64,000 nt of DNA from Neoechinorhynchus agilis (Eukaryota > Acanthocephala), in NCBI GenBank assembly GCA_051530055.1, contig CM121341.1, forward strand, positions 14,260,001 to 14,324,000, in the 5' to 3' direction. Every line of letters begins with the position of its first letter. The first letter of the stretch is position 1. The notes under the pieces are model-generated. The model ran no database searches. It saw nothing but the letters and a program-made list of their open reading frames with translations, and was not told the origin of the DNA. The position numbers were made by a program, and so were the translations under genes. This document shows, piece by piece, positions 45,043-56,407 of this stretch.

Positions 45043-45959
45043 ATGAACAATCCTAATCGATTAAATAATTTCCAGAATGTGACAGCGACAATAAATCCAA
45101 ATGAACAGACGGCCAATGAGATTGTAAAGAAGCCTGGGAGACCACAAAATCTTCGGTTATTCGAAATTTACGCTGAACTTATTCAGCGGGCGATTACAAC
45201 CTTAGCGGAGCAGCGACTAACGCTACAAAAAATCTACAATTGGATGATTAATAATGTTGAATATTTCGCATCAATGATTGTCAAAAGAGAAATCGATCAG
45301 ATGAAGGTGAGCATCGCCATGAATCATTTTATCAAATCTCAATAATATCTCAATTTTAGAACTAGATAAGACACAATTTATCACATCACGATCAATTTGT
45401 AAGGGTGGTTAGCGCCATAGGTTGCAGAGCATCCAATTGGACGTACGATCCAAACAACATAAAAGAACGTCCAGCAAAGCGACCTCGTGTTGGACAGGAA
45501 AATATGAACGGAACACGTGACGGGCGGAGACTGGGAAGAGGACGGCGAGCTACACAGACAAGCACCGGAGACATTCCCAACCGGAAGCAATTTGCTCGAA
45601 ATTTGTATCCACCCAATGAATATAATCAGGTGCCACAATTCAGATCTCAAGCTTATTATCCAATCGCACATAATACATTTGCCATGAACTGTAATCCATG
45701 GTATCAACCAGCACAAATAAATAACGGAAATTTTCAACAAAATGATCTTGGACAACAGTATGCATTTCAGCACCAAAACAATATTATAACTCAAAATACC
45801 ATGAACACACAATGGGGTTACGATGGCACAAATCGACAAATGAATAATGGAATTGGAATAAATATTACTTACTTTCCAGCAGCCGCCACAGTACACACAT
45901 ACTATGGAAATTATATTACAAATTTCGGCTATCAAATGGCTTCTCAGAGCCAATATTGA
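45043..45959 (+). CDS. FOXO: FoxO-like forkhead transcription factor
   Basis: Exon 1 (to about 45306) holds the first half of the winged helix: EIYAELIQRAITTLAEQRL, TLQKIYNWMINNVEYF. Exon 2 (from 45366) starts at the recognition helix IRHNLSHHDQFVRVVSAIGC and continues ASNWTYDPNN. Compare [31 protein letters not shown] in FoxO proteins. Helix 2 and the RRLGRGRRATQ stretch, which fits an AKT-type RxRxxT site, favour FoxO. The remainder is Asn/Gln-rich. A GT-AG intron (45307-45365) would drop two residues of the invariant helix, whereas a junction six bases later keeps MKVSIRHNLS. The last residues (QMASQSQY) and the stop are encoded by an inserted LINE piece starting at 45931, so the native C-terminus has been replaced. 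Confidence 0.75.
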
Positions 45960-46161
45960 CATCATAGTGGGAGACTTCAATGATCCATCTTTAAAATGGT
46001 CTAAGGCCAATGTCAACGCAGTTCAACCTTTTTACTCTTTAACCTATCCCTCTACTCCCTCTTTTCATAATCTCGCTTATCATACGCACTCGTTCTTGGA
46101 TCTGATCATTTATAAGAGACACCTCAATTTCTTGATTCAATTCGATCGTCAGGTGTCTCTT
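45931..46161 (+). mobile_element. LINE-2 endonuclease fragment
   Basis: 231 bp nearly identical to 39269-39499 of LINE-2 (IKWLLRANIDIIVGDFNDPS). It is fused directly at 46162 to a LINE-D tail, and its first bases close the forkhead reading frame. Confidence 0.85.
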
Positions 46162-46385
46162 GGACCTGGGCCGAAATCGTTCTTTTGTTCTCTTTGGGGT
46201 CGAGACACTCGGCTTATTTGGTACTGCGGCGCGGGACCTGGTCATCACTGACGATCCGATTGCAGGAGAATCCCTGCTACAAGACAAGCCTAGCTGTGCA
46301 ACGGGGGAACGCTGCATCCGCCCTTTCGAACATTACACCAGGACGGCCGCTGAGTTATTCAGATCGGTGACGTGAATGATTGTAA
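46162..46385 (+). mobile_element. LINE-D 3'-end fragment
   Basis: Begins with the LINE-D C-terminus (RSFVLFGVETLGLFGTAARD in one frame) and runs into the shared 3' tail GGGAACGCTGCATCCGCCC ... CATTACACCAGGACGGCCGC ... GATCGGTGACGTGAATG. The same tail is seen at 56110-56200 (minus), 60040-60090 and about 60295. Confidence 0.7.
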
Positions 46386-46599
46386 GCTCTTCAAAGCCTT
46401 AAAATAAAACTGCCGAGTGGCGAAAAAAATTAAGCTTGTTTCTTCAATCGCAAAATCGAAAGATCGTACACATCCGCGTTTGGAATATGGATGACCGGTT
46501 ATAACATTTTATTACTATAAGTAATTGGAAATTTTGTTCAAAATTAGGATTTGCCTCTTTTCTGATGACGGTTATGTTCCTATACCGCAAATGTTTTAG

Positions 46600-47364
46600 A
46601 TGCAAGCGATTCGCCGACCTTTACAAAAGCAACTATTCGACTACTTTCTTGTATTGGATTTTGAAGCAACTTGTGACTTAAAGCCAAAGACGACCAATCC
46701 CCAAGAAATAATCGAATTTCCTTGCCTAGCGATTTCGGCGCGTACATTTACTATCGAAAACACGTTTCATCGATTCGTCCGGCCGATTCACAATAAGAAT
46801 TTAACCCATTTTTGCTCAGAACTTACGGGTATTGTACAGCAGATGGTCGATGATTCCGATCCTTTGACTGTAGTCTCAGAAGTAAGTATTAGTACGAAAG
46901 TTTTTTATTCGTTGCCCAAAAAAGGAGTTTGAGTCATGGATGAGCGCAAATATTTTTAGAACCAAAAAATCGTTTATTTTCGCCACTTGTGGAAACTGGG
47001 ACTTGATGACCATGTTGGCTATTGATAGTTTTCGTTTGCATATTAATCGATAACTTATAGGCTACCTTCCAATTTCAAACTCCTCGGACTGCCGATTCCT
47101 GAGTACTTTAAAACATGGATTAATATTAAAGAGGTATTATTGATCTACGATCCAATGATTTCACTTAATACTTAATTTGAGAGCTTTTTAAATCATACTG
47201 GTACGTATGCTCATGGACTTACGCAAATGTGTAGATTTCTCGACCTGAAGCCTTATGGGAGATTGCATTCGGGAATCGATGATTGTAAAAATATAGTAGC
47301 CATTATGAAGGAGCTAAGTGATCGGGGATGTTTATTTACTCAATCAAAGGCCTGTGTGCAATGA
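46600..47364 (+). CDS. ERI3: ERI1-family 3'-5' exonuclease, ERI3 type
   Basis: Four exons (46600-46881, 46925-47013, 47061-47133, 47182-47364) join through GT-AG introns of 43, 47 and 48 nt into 208 residues. The DEDDh nuclease residues are all visible: Asp20 and Glu22 in YFLVLDFEATC, Asp120 in FATCGNWDLMTM, and His177 plus Asp181 in HSGIDDCKNI. Other family landmarks are PQEIIEFPCLAISARTF, HFCSELTGIVQQMVDD and GLPIPEYFKTWINIKE. It is closest in memory to human ERI3 (SGIDDCKNIANIMK). ERI1-family enzymes trim RNA 3' ends, including 5.8S rRNA and histone mRNA; the substrate of the ERI3 branch is not well established. The gene is short because it has only the nuclease domain. Confidence 0.9.
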
Positions 47365-48258
47365 ATTTTACACAACTGAAAATTAATGGAAGTGTACGCG
47401 TTTACAAATAACTCTTTTTTGTAGTGACGACGAATACTTCATACACGAATTTCAACATCTAAAGATGAATTGTTTGATTTTACTGAAACAACGGTTGTAT
47501 TCAGTGATTTAAAACACGAGGTTTGCCACTTGTTTATGACACACTTTAAAGATCGATTCACAGTTAGGTGCTAAACTAGTTCGCCATTTTAACACAAATG
47601 AAGTTATTTTTTAATGTGTGAGTTTCTATCAGTCATACAATAGAGTAGAATGCAAATCTAATTTGAGCGGGAAAATAATGCGTTTGGATCGGTTTGACTA
47701 ATCTGCTTTATGTGTGCATTTCAGTTTCCTTAATGCTTAGTTCGCGACTTAGAAATAACGAATCCAATGATTTAAGATCTTACAAAATCGTGAAAATAAT
47801 ATTGAGGTGAACAACTAAGATCGATTTGCCTCATACGGTTAGGAAAAGCAGCTTAGTATTTCACAATTGTTCAAACATTGTCGCAAATTCAATGTAGCAA
47901 ATAGAGTTTTTTAAACCATTTGTTCGAGTTAGAAAAAACCAAGTTTCAGAACCTCTTTTTTCTTATTGCTTAGTACAATACTTTTGATATCAAGGTTTAA
48001 GATAACCGGGAAGCTAAAAGTTCGTGTCTCGTTATAGTCCAATGAGACAACAAAGCATAGTGGATTCAATTACCAATTTGATTTCGTTGCTGCTGTAAGT
48101 TTTCATGTTGAGTTTGAACTGAAACAAAAATAGGAATATGCGCACAACCTGTTATTTAAATCGTGGCACCGGGAACGGAATCAATACGCTCGCAACCCTT
48201 AAAACTTTGCGCGACGCGAGACTCCCTCTATTGCAGATTTCTTCAAACAGCCCGTGAA
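47365..48258. other. Intergenic, nothing recognised
   Basis: AT-rich spacer between ERI3 and the GPCR. No repeat matched elsewhere in the window. Confidence 0.45.
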
Positions 48259-49598
48259 ATGTTTGTTCTGATTCACGAATCTCAAATTGCGATTAGTAGA
48301 CTTTGTCGAATGATCAATATGATTATTATTGTATGTGGACTAATTGGAAACAGCCTATCGATACTTGTATTTGCTCGCAAGCCACTTCAAAAATATTCGG
48401 TAAGTGTATTCACCATATTGTTGGCCGTGGCCGATAACCTAGAAATCCTGTCAATTGTATTGACAAACTGGATTGATTTATCAGACGGTACAGAGGATTT
48501 TATGAACAAAAATGCGCTCTGGTGCCATTTTCAATCGTATATCGATATGTTCTTCAATGCTTTGTCTTCATGGACCGTAGTTGCAGTGTCAGCTGAACGA
48601 TGGGTATGTGTTTATATGCCATTTCAAAAATCGTCAATATTTAAACTTAAAAACACTTTGATTGTAATTACTTGCTACACTAGCATTGCTACTCTTGCTT
48701 TTATGTGGTTTCCGTTTACCGTCAAATTTGAAAAGAACCATAATGGATCAACCAGCTGCGTTTTATGAAGCCTTGAGTGCTCGAATTGTTTGGGCGCGAT
48801 CGTTAAGCACTGCGGATGGTTATAACAACTTTCTGTTAGGCTAGCTCTTATTTTGGATACAAGTGTTTAAAAATTCTTTAGCCGCTTGTCTTTTTTCATG
48901 GGACTTTTTGATCTTGAATGAAAACTATAACATTTTTCGGTTTTTATCTCTGAGAGCCACTTTCTATTTGCAATATCCCGGCTTTATCATCTTATATGTG
49001 CGATTTCGCAAATTTCCCGATTTAAACTCTTTTAATCTTACGGTATTTCTACCAAAATCTTCATTATTCACGTTTGCCCGCTTATCAATGATCTTCGCTC
49101 TAAATTAAAAGCTTGAACACTCAATGCACACACAACGAAAGCCTCTATAAGATCATGGGCGCCTTTGACGTTATTCTTATCTACATTGCTCCTTTCATTA
49201 TTCTTGGAATTCTAAATAGCATGATTTTATTTCGATTGAACAAGCAACGAAACAATATAAGAAAACGCCTATCAGAAGCGAACATTAATGGATTATCAGG
49301 ATCAAGATCCAGAAACAACGATATGGTAGTCAATGTCATGCTTCTTTCTGTAGCCATAAGTTTTATGATGTTCATATTTCCATTTCAAATCAATTGGTTT
49401 TTCAATCAGTATGTAAGTGCTATGGGCATGGACGAAAAATACAGGAACACAGAGGAAATCAGATATCAGATAACTTTCTCAATACGAAACATTAATTATA
49501 TGATAAACTTCATTCTGTACTCGGCAACATCAAGCCTTTTTCGAAGAGAACTCACAAATGCGTTTATAACACGCCTAATAAGTAAACTCCGTAAATAG
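48259..49598 (+). CDS. Class A (rhodopsin-type) neuropeptide-like GPCR
   Basis: Exon 1 (from ATG 48259) covers TM1 (IIIVCGLIGNSLSILVF, with the GN signature), TM2 (TILLAVADNLEILSI, Asp2.50), TM3 with Cys3.25 (LWCHF) and ERW in place of DRY, and TM4. Exon 2 (from about 49090) covers TM5 (VILIYIAPFIILGILN), TM6 (MMFIFPFQINWFF) and TM7 (YMINFILYSATSSLFRREL, where NFILY stands for NPxxY). The arrangement is that of FMRFamide/peptide receptors with an unpaired ligand. Exon 1 reads GSTSC and exon 2 reads CTHNESLYKIMG at loop 2. The roughly 330-bp intron between them has no GT-AG pair that keeps the frame, and its ends are inverted copies (TTGAGTGCTCGAA / TTGAACACTCAA). GTG-led sequence before 48259 is unlikely to be coding. 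Confidence 0.8.
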
Positions 49599-49859
49599 TG
49601 GAAATATACAAAATTATGTGTAAAATGTAAAAACATCCGAATTTGATGGATATAAAAATCACCGTGAAAAGTTACTCTACAATAGAGAAGGATACTCCAA
49701 AGACGAAATATTAAAACGACAAAGCAAGACCTGATAAATACGAAAAACTGTACGTAGAAAATGGATTATGCGATTTAGATCGCTAATGTCTAATGTCCAT
49801 AAAAGTGATTTACCGAGTGCTTGAATGTGTACATGCGAACACGCCATGCGACCATCTAT

Positions 49860-50205
49860 GCGTACGAAGTGCGCAAATATTCGAAACTGTGTGTGTGCAT
49901 TCGATATATAAACACACGCCCGCAAATTATGTGTTTTAGTAGTTGCGATCGCGTCAATACCAACGACGTACCCGTAGATATGGCGTATTCGCGGGACTGC
50001 ACGTAGATCATTACTTAGCCGTTCAAATGTTTTCAACATTTTGTGTTCATTCGCAAATATTCACGCGAGAATATGCGTGCACGTCGTATTCGTAGTCCTG
50101 CGAGTGATGCGTTTTTGCAGTTGCGATCGCATCGATACAAACGACGTACTCGTAGATATCGCGTATTTGCGGTACTCTGCGTGTAGATCATTACGTATCG
50201 TTCAA
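49860..50205. repeat. Two ~160-bp direct repeat units
   Basis: Units of about 160 bp at 49860-50025 and 50045-50205. They share CGCAAATATTC, AGTTGCGATCGC, ACGACGTAC, CGTAGATAT and GTAGATCATTAC. They are less AT-rich than their surroundings, with many CG dinucleotides. Confidence 0.7.
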
Positions 50206-50209
50206 TGAT

Positions 50210-50560
50210 AATAACGCGTTTTATTTTTGTTGATTCACAAGGATGAGGACCCATGTGATTTTGGGTTCTCACAAACACACAGATATTCGTTTTTTTGTAT
50301 GTCCGTTCGGGTGGGAACGTTCAGTCGGGGATTTCCGTTCGAGTGGGAATATCAGGTCTTGTTATGTCTGTTCTTGTGGATATTGTTTGCAGGAGCGCTT
50401 GAAAGGTTGGCCTTTCCTCTGATTCATTTCCGATTATGACACCCGAAAGGATTTGGCAGCATGGAAAAGGAGCGTAGTTATAGTGAGGTGCGAGGTATAG
50501 GACGGGGCGATATGTGGAAGAAATTGTGGTGGTAAGGTTGAGAGGTGTTTTGTTTGTTTT
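50210..50560. repeat. Diverged interspersed repeat
   Basis: Resembles 52560-52830: AGGACCCATG, TTCATTTC.G.TTATGA.A.CCGA, AGCATGGAAAAGGAGCG against AGTATGAAAAAAGGAGCG. A short inverted piece occurs at 6125-6200. Unknown class. The rest of 50560-51250 shows nothing recognisable. Confidence 0.45.
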
Positions 50561-51254
50561 ATGAAAATAGTATCAAGGCATTCGGTGAGGGGGGAAGTCA
50601 ATTGAAAATTGGATGGATAGCTTTTAAAATACGGAATCGGGTGAAGGGATTCCTAAATGTAGGAGGCGTTTGAGGAGATGTGGTGGCAGGAAAAATAATG
50701 CAATGATACCGAATCAGGTTTAAAGGAAATTTTTATTTTACAAATTGAGATAACGACCAAATGTCCCAAAGTCAAATTATTAACGAAAACGTTGTTTAGA
50801 TTATTGTATATTTTATATGGAGGTATGAGATTCGTATTGCAGATTTGATGTCCAAAATATTTTAATTGATGAAATGATTTTAATTCTCTTAATCTATGAT
50901 ATTTACCTTCGCTACGTCTACAATTGAATTTTGCTACTCGTATGAGCATTTTAGAATTGCGTGAATCAAGAAAAAACCAGCCAAATCAAAGCATAGATAT
51001 CTTCTTCCATTATTGCGCGATGGTTCGAAACGATATTCCAATGATCATTTCGTTGCAATCAAAGGCCTAAGCTCCTTTAGTCTATCAATTTCCCCCTTTT
51101 ATGGCTTACTCAAGTTCGTAGTTGATTGTGATTTGTTGCAGAAACCGAGCTCGTTTCAATCAAAACGAATTCTCATAGTTCAGAGTTTACCAATTATTAC
51201 TACAAATAGTACCTTCGTTTTATTGTTTGGAAAATCTAATGGATTATTTTTTTT

Positions 51255-52260
51255 TCGTAGGAGATATATATTTTTAACGGCAGCATTGCCTCTTTGTACT
51301 GCCAGCAAGATATTTTGTCGAAGGAATACGTCTGCTCTTGAGTCTCCGGTTGCCTATCTCAATTTCGTCGAGAGATCCTGGAGCAGAGAGAGTGCCGAGC
51401 TGCCGAGCGCTCCATACGTCTCTATCCCAAAGGGGACAAAATAGTGAGCCCTCGATAACTGAATATATTTTCCCTTCCGCTGCACTGGCGGCACCACCGG
51501 CGATTTCGAGGGAGTAGGGGATGTTGCTGGCTGCGAGGGTGCCCACACACGTAGCGTCCCAGAGAAGGCATTTGCCCTCCCGCCACGGGAAGACTGAAAT
51601 TCCATCGGGCCTACGGCCGTCTAGTTGACAAAGGTGGGTGGGTTCCAGGATGTTCGGGAAGTTCGCCGTTCTCAACGCCCGAGTTCAGAATGGCGTGAGA
51701 ACCTTCCTCCTGACCTTCTGCAGACGAGACCGTGTCGCCCGAAAGCATCAACCAAAGACACACATCGACAGCGATGGGGCGTGCATATCGGGAGACCAAG
51801 TCTTAAGGATACTGCGATCCTCGTTACATCATCAGTAAGAAGAGTCCCCACTGATGCCAGAGGAACAGCCTCCAGCCATGCCCCGATTCTCGTGTCGAAA
51901 CTGCCAACAATCTAGCTCGGACGACCCCATCGCGAGAACCTGAAAGTAGAGAGCTGTGAGCTCTCGCGACAAGAGGTCCGTCCCAGATCGACTGTCTGAG
52001 GCCATTCACGGGGGGGCATGGTTAGCGCCTGTCTGCTGGCACAATTCCTCAACCTCCACCACGAAATCCCGGTCAAGACAGAACTTTTCCTTCAAAATTT
52101 TCTTCGATACTGGTAGGCTCCTCTCAAACAATCCAAGAAAGGCCGACAAAGCAAGGTCCACTAGTGCCCAAATTCCCAATCCCCCAGATGACACAGGCAA
52201 AGAAGCTTGTCGCCACGCCTCATCTGAGAGCTGGACAAACAAATTTAATACATTATCTAT
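51255..52260 (-). mobile_element. LINE-D, longest C-terminal copy
   Basis: From its 5' side (52242) it encodes WRQASLPVSSGGLGIWALVD and LALSAFL, the post-RT segment of this LINE family. It continues to RRPDGISVFPW, CLLWDATCVGTLAASNI and AGGAASAAEGK, then DVWSARQLGTLS, and after a frame change GDSRADVFLRQNILLAVQRG and NAA. This gives the C-terminal order behind the shorter copies. The RT palm is missing, and the reading frame changes at least three times. Confidence 0.75.
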
Positions 52261-52814
52261 TTAATTTACTCACAACTTTACTCATCAACATCTATAAAAT
52301 GCTCTTAAAATGTTTTCAAAGCCTCTGCATTAAAGTTTCATTGTGTTTATCTTAACTTCTTTTTTGGTTGCTAAATTTTAATTGGACATTTAATAGGTAA
52401 TCAAGGAAGAGATTTTTTTAAAAACATTCAGCGCTAACTGCATTTCGTATACTCTGGTTAATTTATTTTTGCTATAACTTTTAGGAGGTTAATAAACGCT
52501 TATATCAAAAGCCAACAAGAAGGGAATGTTTAATAATACGTTTACTTAATCCACAAAGATTAGGACCCATGAACCTTTAGTCCTTATAAACACTCGACTT
52601 CTGATTGTATAAATGAATCTGGCTATATATTTTGGAATGGATTACCAGTCTGGGCGGTGAGAATATCCGATTGGGTTGGAAGGTCCGGTCGGGTGAGAAT
52701 TGGTGGTTATTGTTTCTAGGAGAGTTTTGAGGTTGGTATTTCTGCAGGTTCATTTCAGGTTGTGATATCCGAGAAGATTGGGTAGTATGAAAAAAGGAGC
52801 GGAGTTGTGCTCAT

Positions 52815-55530
52815 GTGAAAAGGGGAACAAAGTGTGGTAAAATTGTGACTGTAGGGCTGAGACTCGCTCATCCGCACTCACCTCAGGAACGAGAGCTCCC
52901 AGATAGACATACCGCTCTATCTGTTTTAATTGCTCAACGCCATTCGGCCCTTCGCCAGAGACTGTATGCGCGACATGCGGAATCGTCTTTTTCAAGTTGA
53001 TGGTCAGACCAATCATACTCGCCCTCTCGCACAGTCTATTTAGCATGCGTTGAGCTTCTTCGACTGTTGAGGACATCAATACGATGTAGTCGGCATATGC
53101 CATGTAGGAGGCGCGTATCTTAGGATACCTACGACCTCTTTTTCTCAACAGAAGAAATCCATCTTCATCATTCGATAGTGCCCATCTCATTACCCAATCA
53201 AGTACCAGGATGAAGAGGAAAGGAGCCAATGTGTCGCCCTGCAGAACACCTGAAGTAGTGGAAAAGTATTCTGTCAAACCGCCAGCTATCTTTACGGTGG
53301 ACCTTGTGTTTTTATATAATGCCATAACGGATGTGACAATGATCGGCGGCACTCCATACTCCTTTAAGATACCGCCAATCATCGTTCGATTTATTGAATC
53401 GAAAGCTCGACAGAAATCAACAAATACCAGCGTTACATCCGTTTGATGAATTCGTGCCTCCTCGAGGATCCACCTCAAAGCCAATATGTGCTCTGTGGTG
53501 CCTCGAGCTTTCCTGGAGCCGTTCTGTTCAATTCTTAGAAACGGTTCGAGGATTGGCTGAATTCGGCGTCTCAAAATGCTGCTGAAAAGTTTTGCCGTGT
53601 TGGACATCAAGGATATACCTCTGTAGTCCTCCACCTTTGTCGATCAGCATTTCTTGGGGATCATTGTTAAATGCGCCGTTTGCCAGATTTGAGGTACTGA
53701 GCCACCATTCATTATGCCATTCATTATTATTATGATTTTTCTGGCAATGCATTTAAACCTCGGTACCTCTGCCATTATCCCATCTGGGCCCGATGCACGT
53801 CCCGCACGCATCATTTTTGCCGCAGCGATCGCTTCCTTCACGGAAATCGGTCCAGTGAAATATGCCTCAGTGCTTGGGACGATTGTGCCTTTTGGAAGTG
53901 CAGGACTCACTTTCAAAGACGATAATGGCGAATTGGGAATTTCCGCAAAATAGTTTGCGATGGACCTTCAATCAAAGTTCGCTGTCGTTGGGATCTTCCT
54001 GTGAGAGTGTTTATGGCTCTCCATGCTAAGGAGGTACGAACAAAACCTTCCTTATATGCGATCCCGCGCACTGCATCCTCTATCGAAGCCTTTTGCTTTT
54101 CATTATAGAGGTTGGCAAGTTCAAGACTTGCAATGCGAGCCTCAGATCTTTTTCCTCTTTTTCTTAGAGTTTTGATCTGCTCAGTCATTGCCATAAATTC
54201 AGTCCTCCTGCCATATAACATTTGCAGCTTTTATACGCCTCATTTTTGCGAGGGTTTTCTCGGCCGCTTCGGTCACTGCGTCGCAGATTGACTTGTAATA
54301 AAAATCAATATCCGTTTCAGCAGCTGGCATCGAGCTCAGTTAATTCTATAGTTCGATATCGAACTCTTTCCTCTTCTCCTCATTAGCGAGGGCGCCATAG
54401 AATGGACGTGGAGGATGTTGAGGCGTACGAAACAACGTGTCACTCATGCTCAACTGACACATCACCAACTCGTGGTAGGTTGGCAGCCCATCAACTGTGA
54501 ATGTGTCAGCGTTTTTGACCCGACATTTTTCCCTACGTCTTAACAATATATGGTCAAGCTGAGTTAAGCTTCTCTTGGTATTTTTTCCCATGGCATGTTT
54601 GGACGGATTCTTTTGACCCATAAACGTCGCCAAACGCCACGAACGCTTCCGGAATAAAGTGTTAGCAGACACGAGATCATGCCGCTCCAGCGCCTCAACC
54701 AAGTACCGGCTGTTCCGATTCTCGCCTTTCAACACATATAGCGATCTTTCGGAATGCGGTAAAATCGCGTTGAAGTCACCGGCTATTAGGAGGGTGTCTC
54801 TGTTCGGTACATCATCTAATGCTTCGGCTAGATTTCCATAAAATCCTTCAACCGCCTCTTCATCCGACGAGGAGGTCGGTGAATATACGCCAAAAGCATA
54901 TAGATTTCTCGACCGAAGCTTTATGCTGACACGAAGGTTTCGGTCAGTTACAGTACTGCATAGTGCTGAGTTTCGAAGGCGGGGTGATAAACAAACGCCT
55001 ACACCTCCATTTCCTCGACTGTCCGCAGATAGGTAACATAATGACCAGCCTCCTCCTAAATCCTCCTGATTTACGTCTGTGTCTGACTGGCCTCTTATGC
55101 GCAATTCTTGTAAAAACACAAAATCCATTCTGGCGTCCCTTGCCAATTTGGCCATGGTTCCCCTGCCCCTTTGCGCTCGCAGACTCCTACAATTTAAGGA
55201 TCCGATTAGCTGGGTCAAAGGGCTCACGGCTGTCAGCGCCACCTGAACAGTCCGTACCCACCACGGTGATGAGCTTCGACTGACGCTTTCGTTGCTTCCG
55301 GCGACAGTTTCGCTCATTTCGACGCTCAAGTCGTCGGCGAGAGCTACGACGCCCTCGATTTTCCCGTTGCAATGGTGGATTTTGTTGCTCCTGTTCGCTG
55401 CCGCATCACCAAGTGGAGCGGCACACCGACCCCGCGTTGACAGGCTACTATCAGTAGCTGTCTGGCCGCCGGAGCTGAACATGAAGTCCGATCATCGTGA
55501 AAGAAAGTTAGGGACTGAAAGAAAGGCATT
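52815..55530 (-). mobile_element. RTE-like LINE, 3'-truncated
   Basis: Minus-strand non-LTR element with AP-endonuclease (55482-54346), linker (54221-53913, LAWRAINTLTGRS) and RT (53916 to about 52850). The RT signature blocks are EDYRGISLMSNTAKLFSSIL, GTTEHILALRWILEEA, VFVDFCRAFDSI, VLQGDTLAPFLFILVLDWVM and MAYADYIVLMSS. The QGDTLAPFLF...LDxVMR block is typical of RTE-type elements. The YADD box reads YADY. The element stops near 52850 soon after the palm (YVYLGALV) instead of at a 3' tail, so its 3' part is missing. Its frames are split at least twice. Confidence 0.8.
54346..55482 (-). pseudogene. RTE-like AP-endonuclease domain
   Basis: 378-codon open frame. After an unrelated Ser/Ala-rich start, the nuclease reads IGSLNCRSLRAQRGRG, MDFVFLQELRIRG (catalytic Glu), LLIAGDFNAILPHSER (catalytic Asp/Asn pair) and LTQLDHILLRRRE (Asp-His pair). 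All AP-endonuclease motifs are intact even though the downstream RT is not. The domain nicks target DNA in LINE retrotransposition. Confidence 0.8.
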
Positions 55531-56110
55531 TAAATTTTGTAAATTCTTTCAGAAACGTTTTGAAGGTGGTAAGATATAGCTGAAGTATAATTTGGATAGA
55601 GCTGGGTGTTCTCGTTGCAATGACAGTTCTTTATTGGATTCTTATATCATGAAAATGATCGTTATCGACCTTCAGTCGAGGTACTTTGTTTTGCATTCTT
55701 TCTGACAAACCCTGCAAACTCCTGTTTGTTCCATGAGTTTGATTTAATTATCACTCAAGGACCTCTGAAATTCGATGCACATTATCGATTCTTTTGCATG
55801 GTCTTCTTTGTATGTGACGATTCTGAAATAGAATGACCGCTCGCTACTCTGCAATATCCATTCGTAATGGATCGCGATGATGTAGACTGCATTTAACACA
55901 CTGCACTGGAATCCATGCTAACCGCTTTCGAACGGTGCGTCGGCAGTTACTCATCGTCGTACTTGGCCACTGTGCTAAATGGGTATTTTAAGTGGTACTT
56001 TATTTTGTGGAGTGCTAGTTATAAAAAATTAATATATTTTTACGGAAATTTAGGCCATTCATTGAATTGGATGTCTTAGATCAGAAATAATTTCTTCAAA
56101 CTGCTAAAAA
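55531..56110. other. Intergenic, nothing recognised
   Basis: Mixed sequence without open frames of note, between the RTE-like element and the LINE-D fragment upstream of the NELF-C/D-like gene. Confidence 0.45.
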
Positions 56111-56111
56111 A

Positions 56112-56360
56112 TTTGACTAAAACAGTTTATACACATTCACACCGCCGTTCTGGATAACTCAGCTGCCGTCCTGGTGTAATGGTCGAAAAGACGGATGCGG
56201 AGTTCCTCTCCCATTGAACAGCAAGGACTTAGATCTTGCAGGAGGAATGCTAACGCCCTCGGATCGTCGGTGATTCGTCTCAATCTTAGACAATTGCTTG
56301 ACCAGGTCCTTCGAGGACCTTAAAGGGAACGAAATAATGATTTCGACCCAGGTCCCCGTA
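56112..56360 (-). mobile_element. LINE-D 3'-end fragment
   Basis: On the minus strand it encodes GDLGRNHYFVPFKVLEGP and DLVKQLSK-type residues in adjacent frames. It continues into the tail GGAACTCCGCATCCGTC ... ATTACACCAGGACGGCAGCT, the same tail as at 46290-46380. It ends about 50 bp before the NELF-C/D-like start codon. Confidence 0.65.
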
Positions 56361-56407
56361 TTTGGTATTTTTGCTGGGATTAGGTTCACTTTTCCACTTT
56401 TTCGTAG

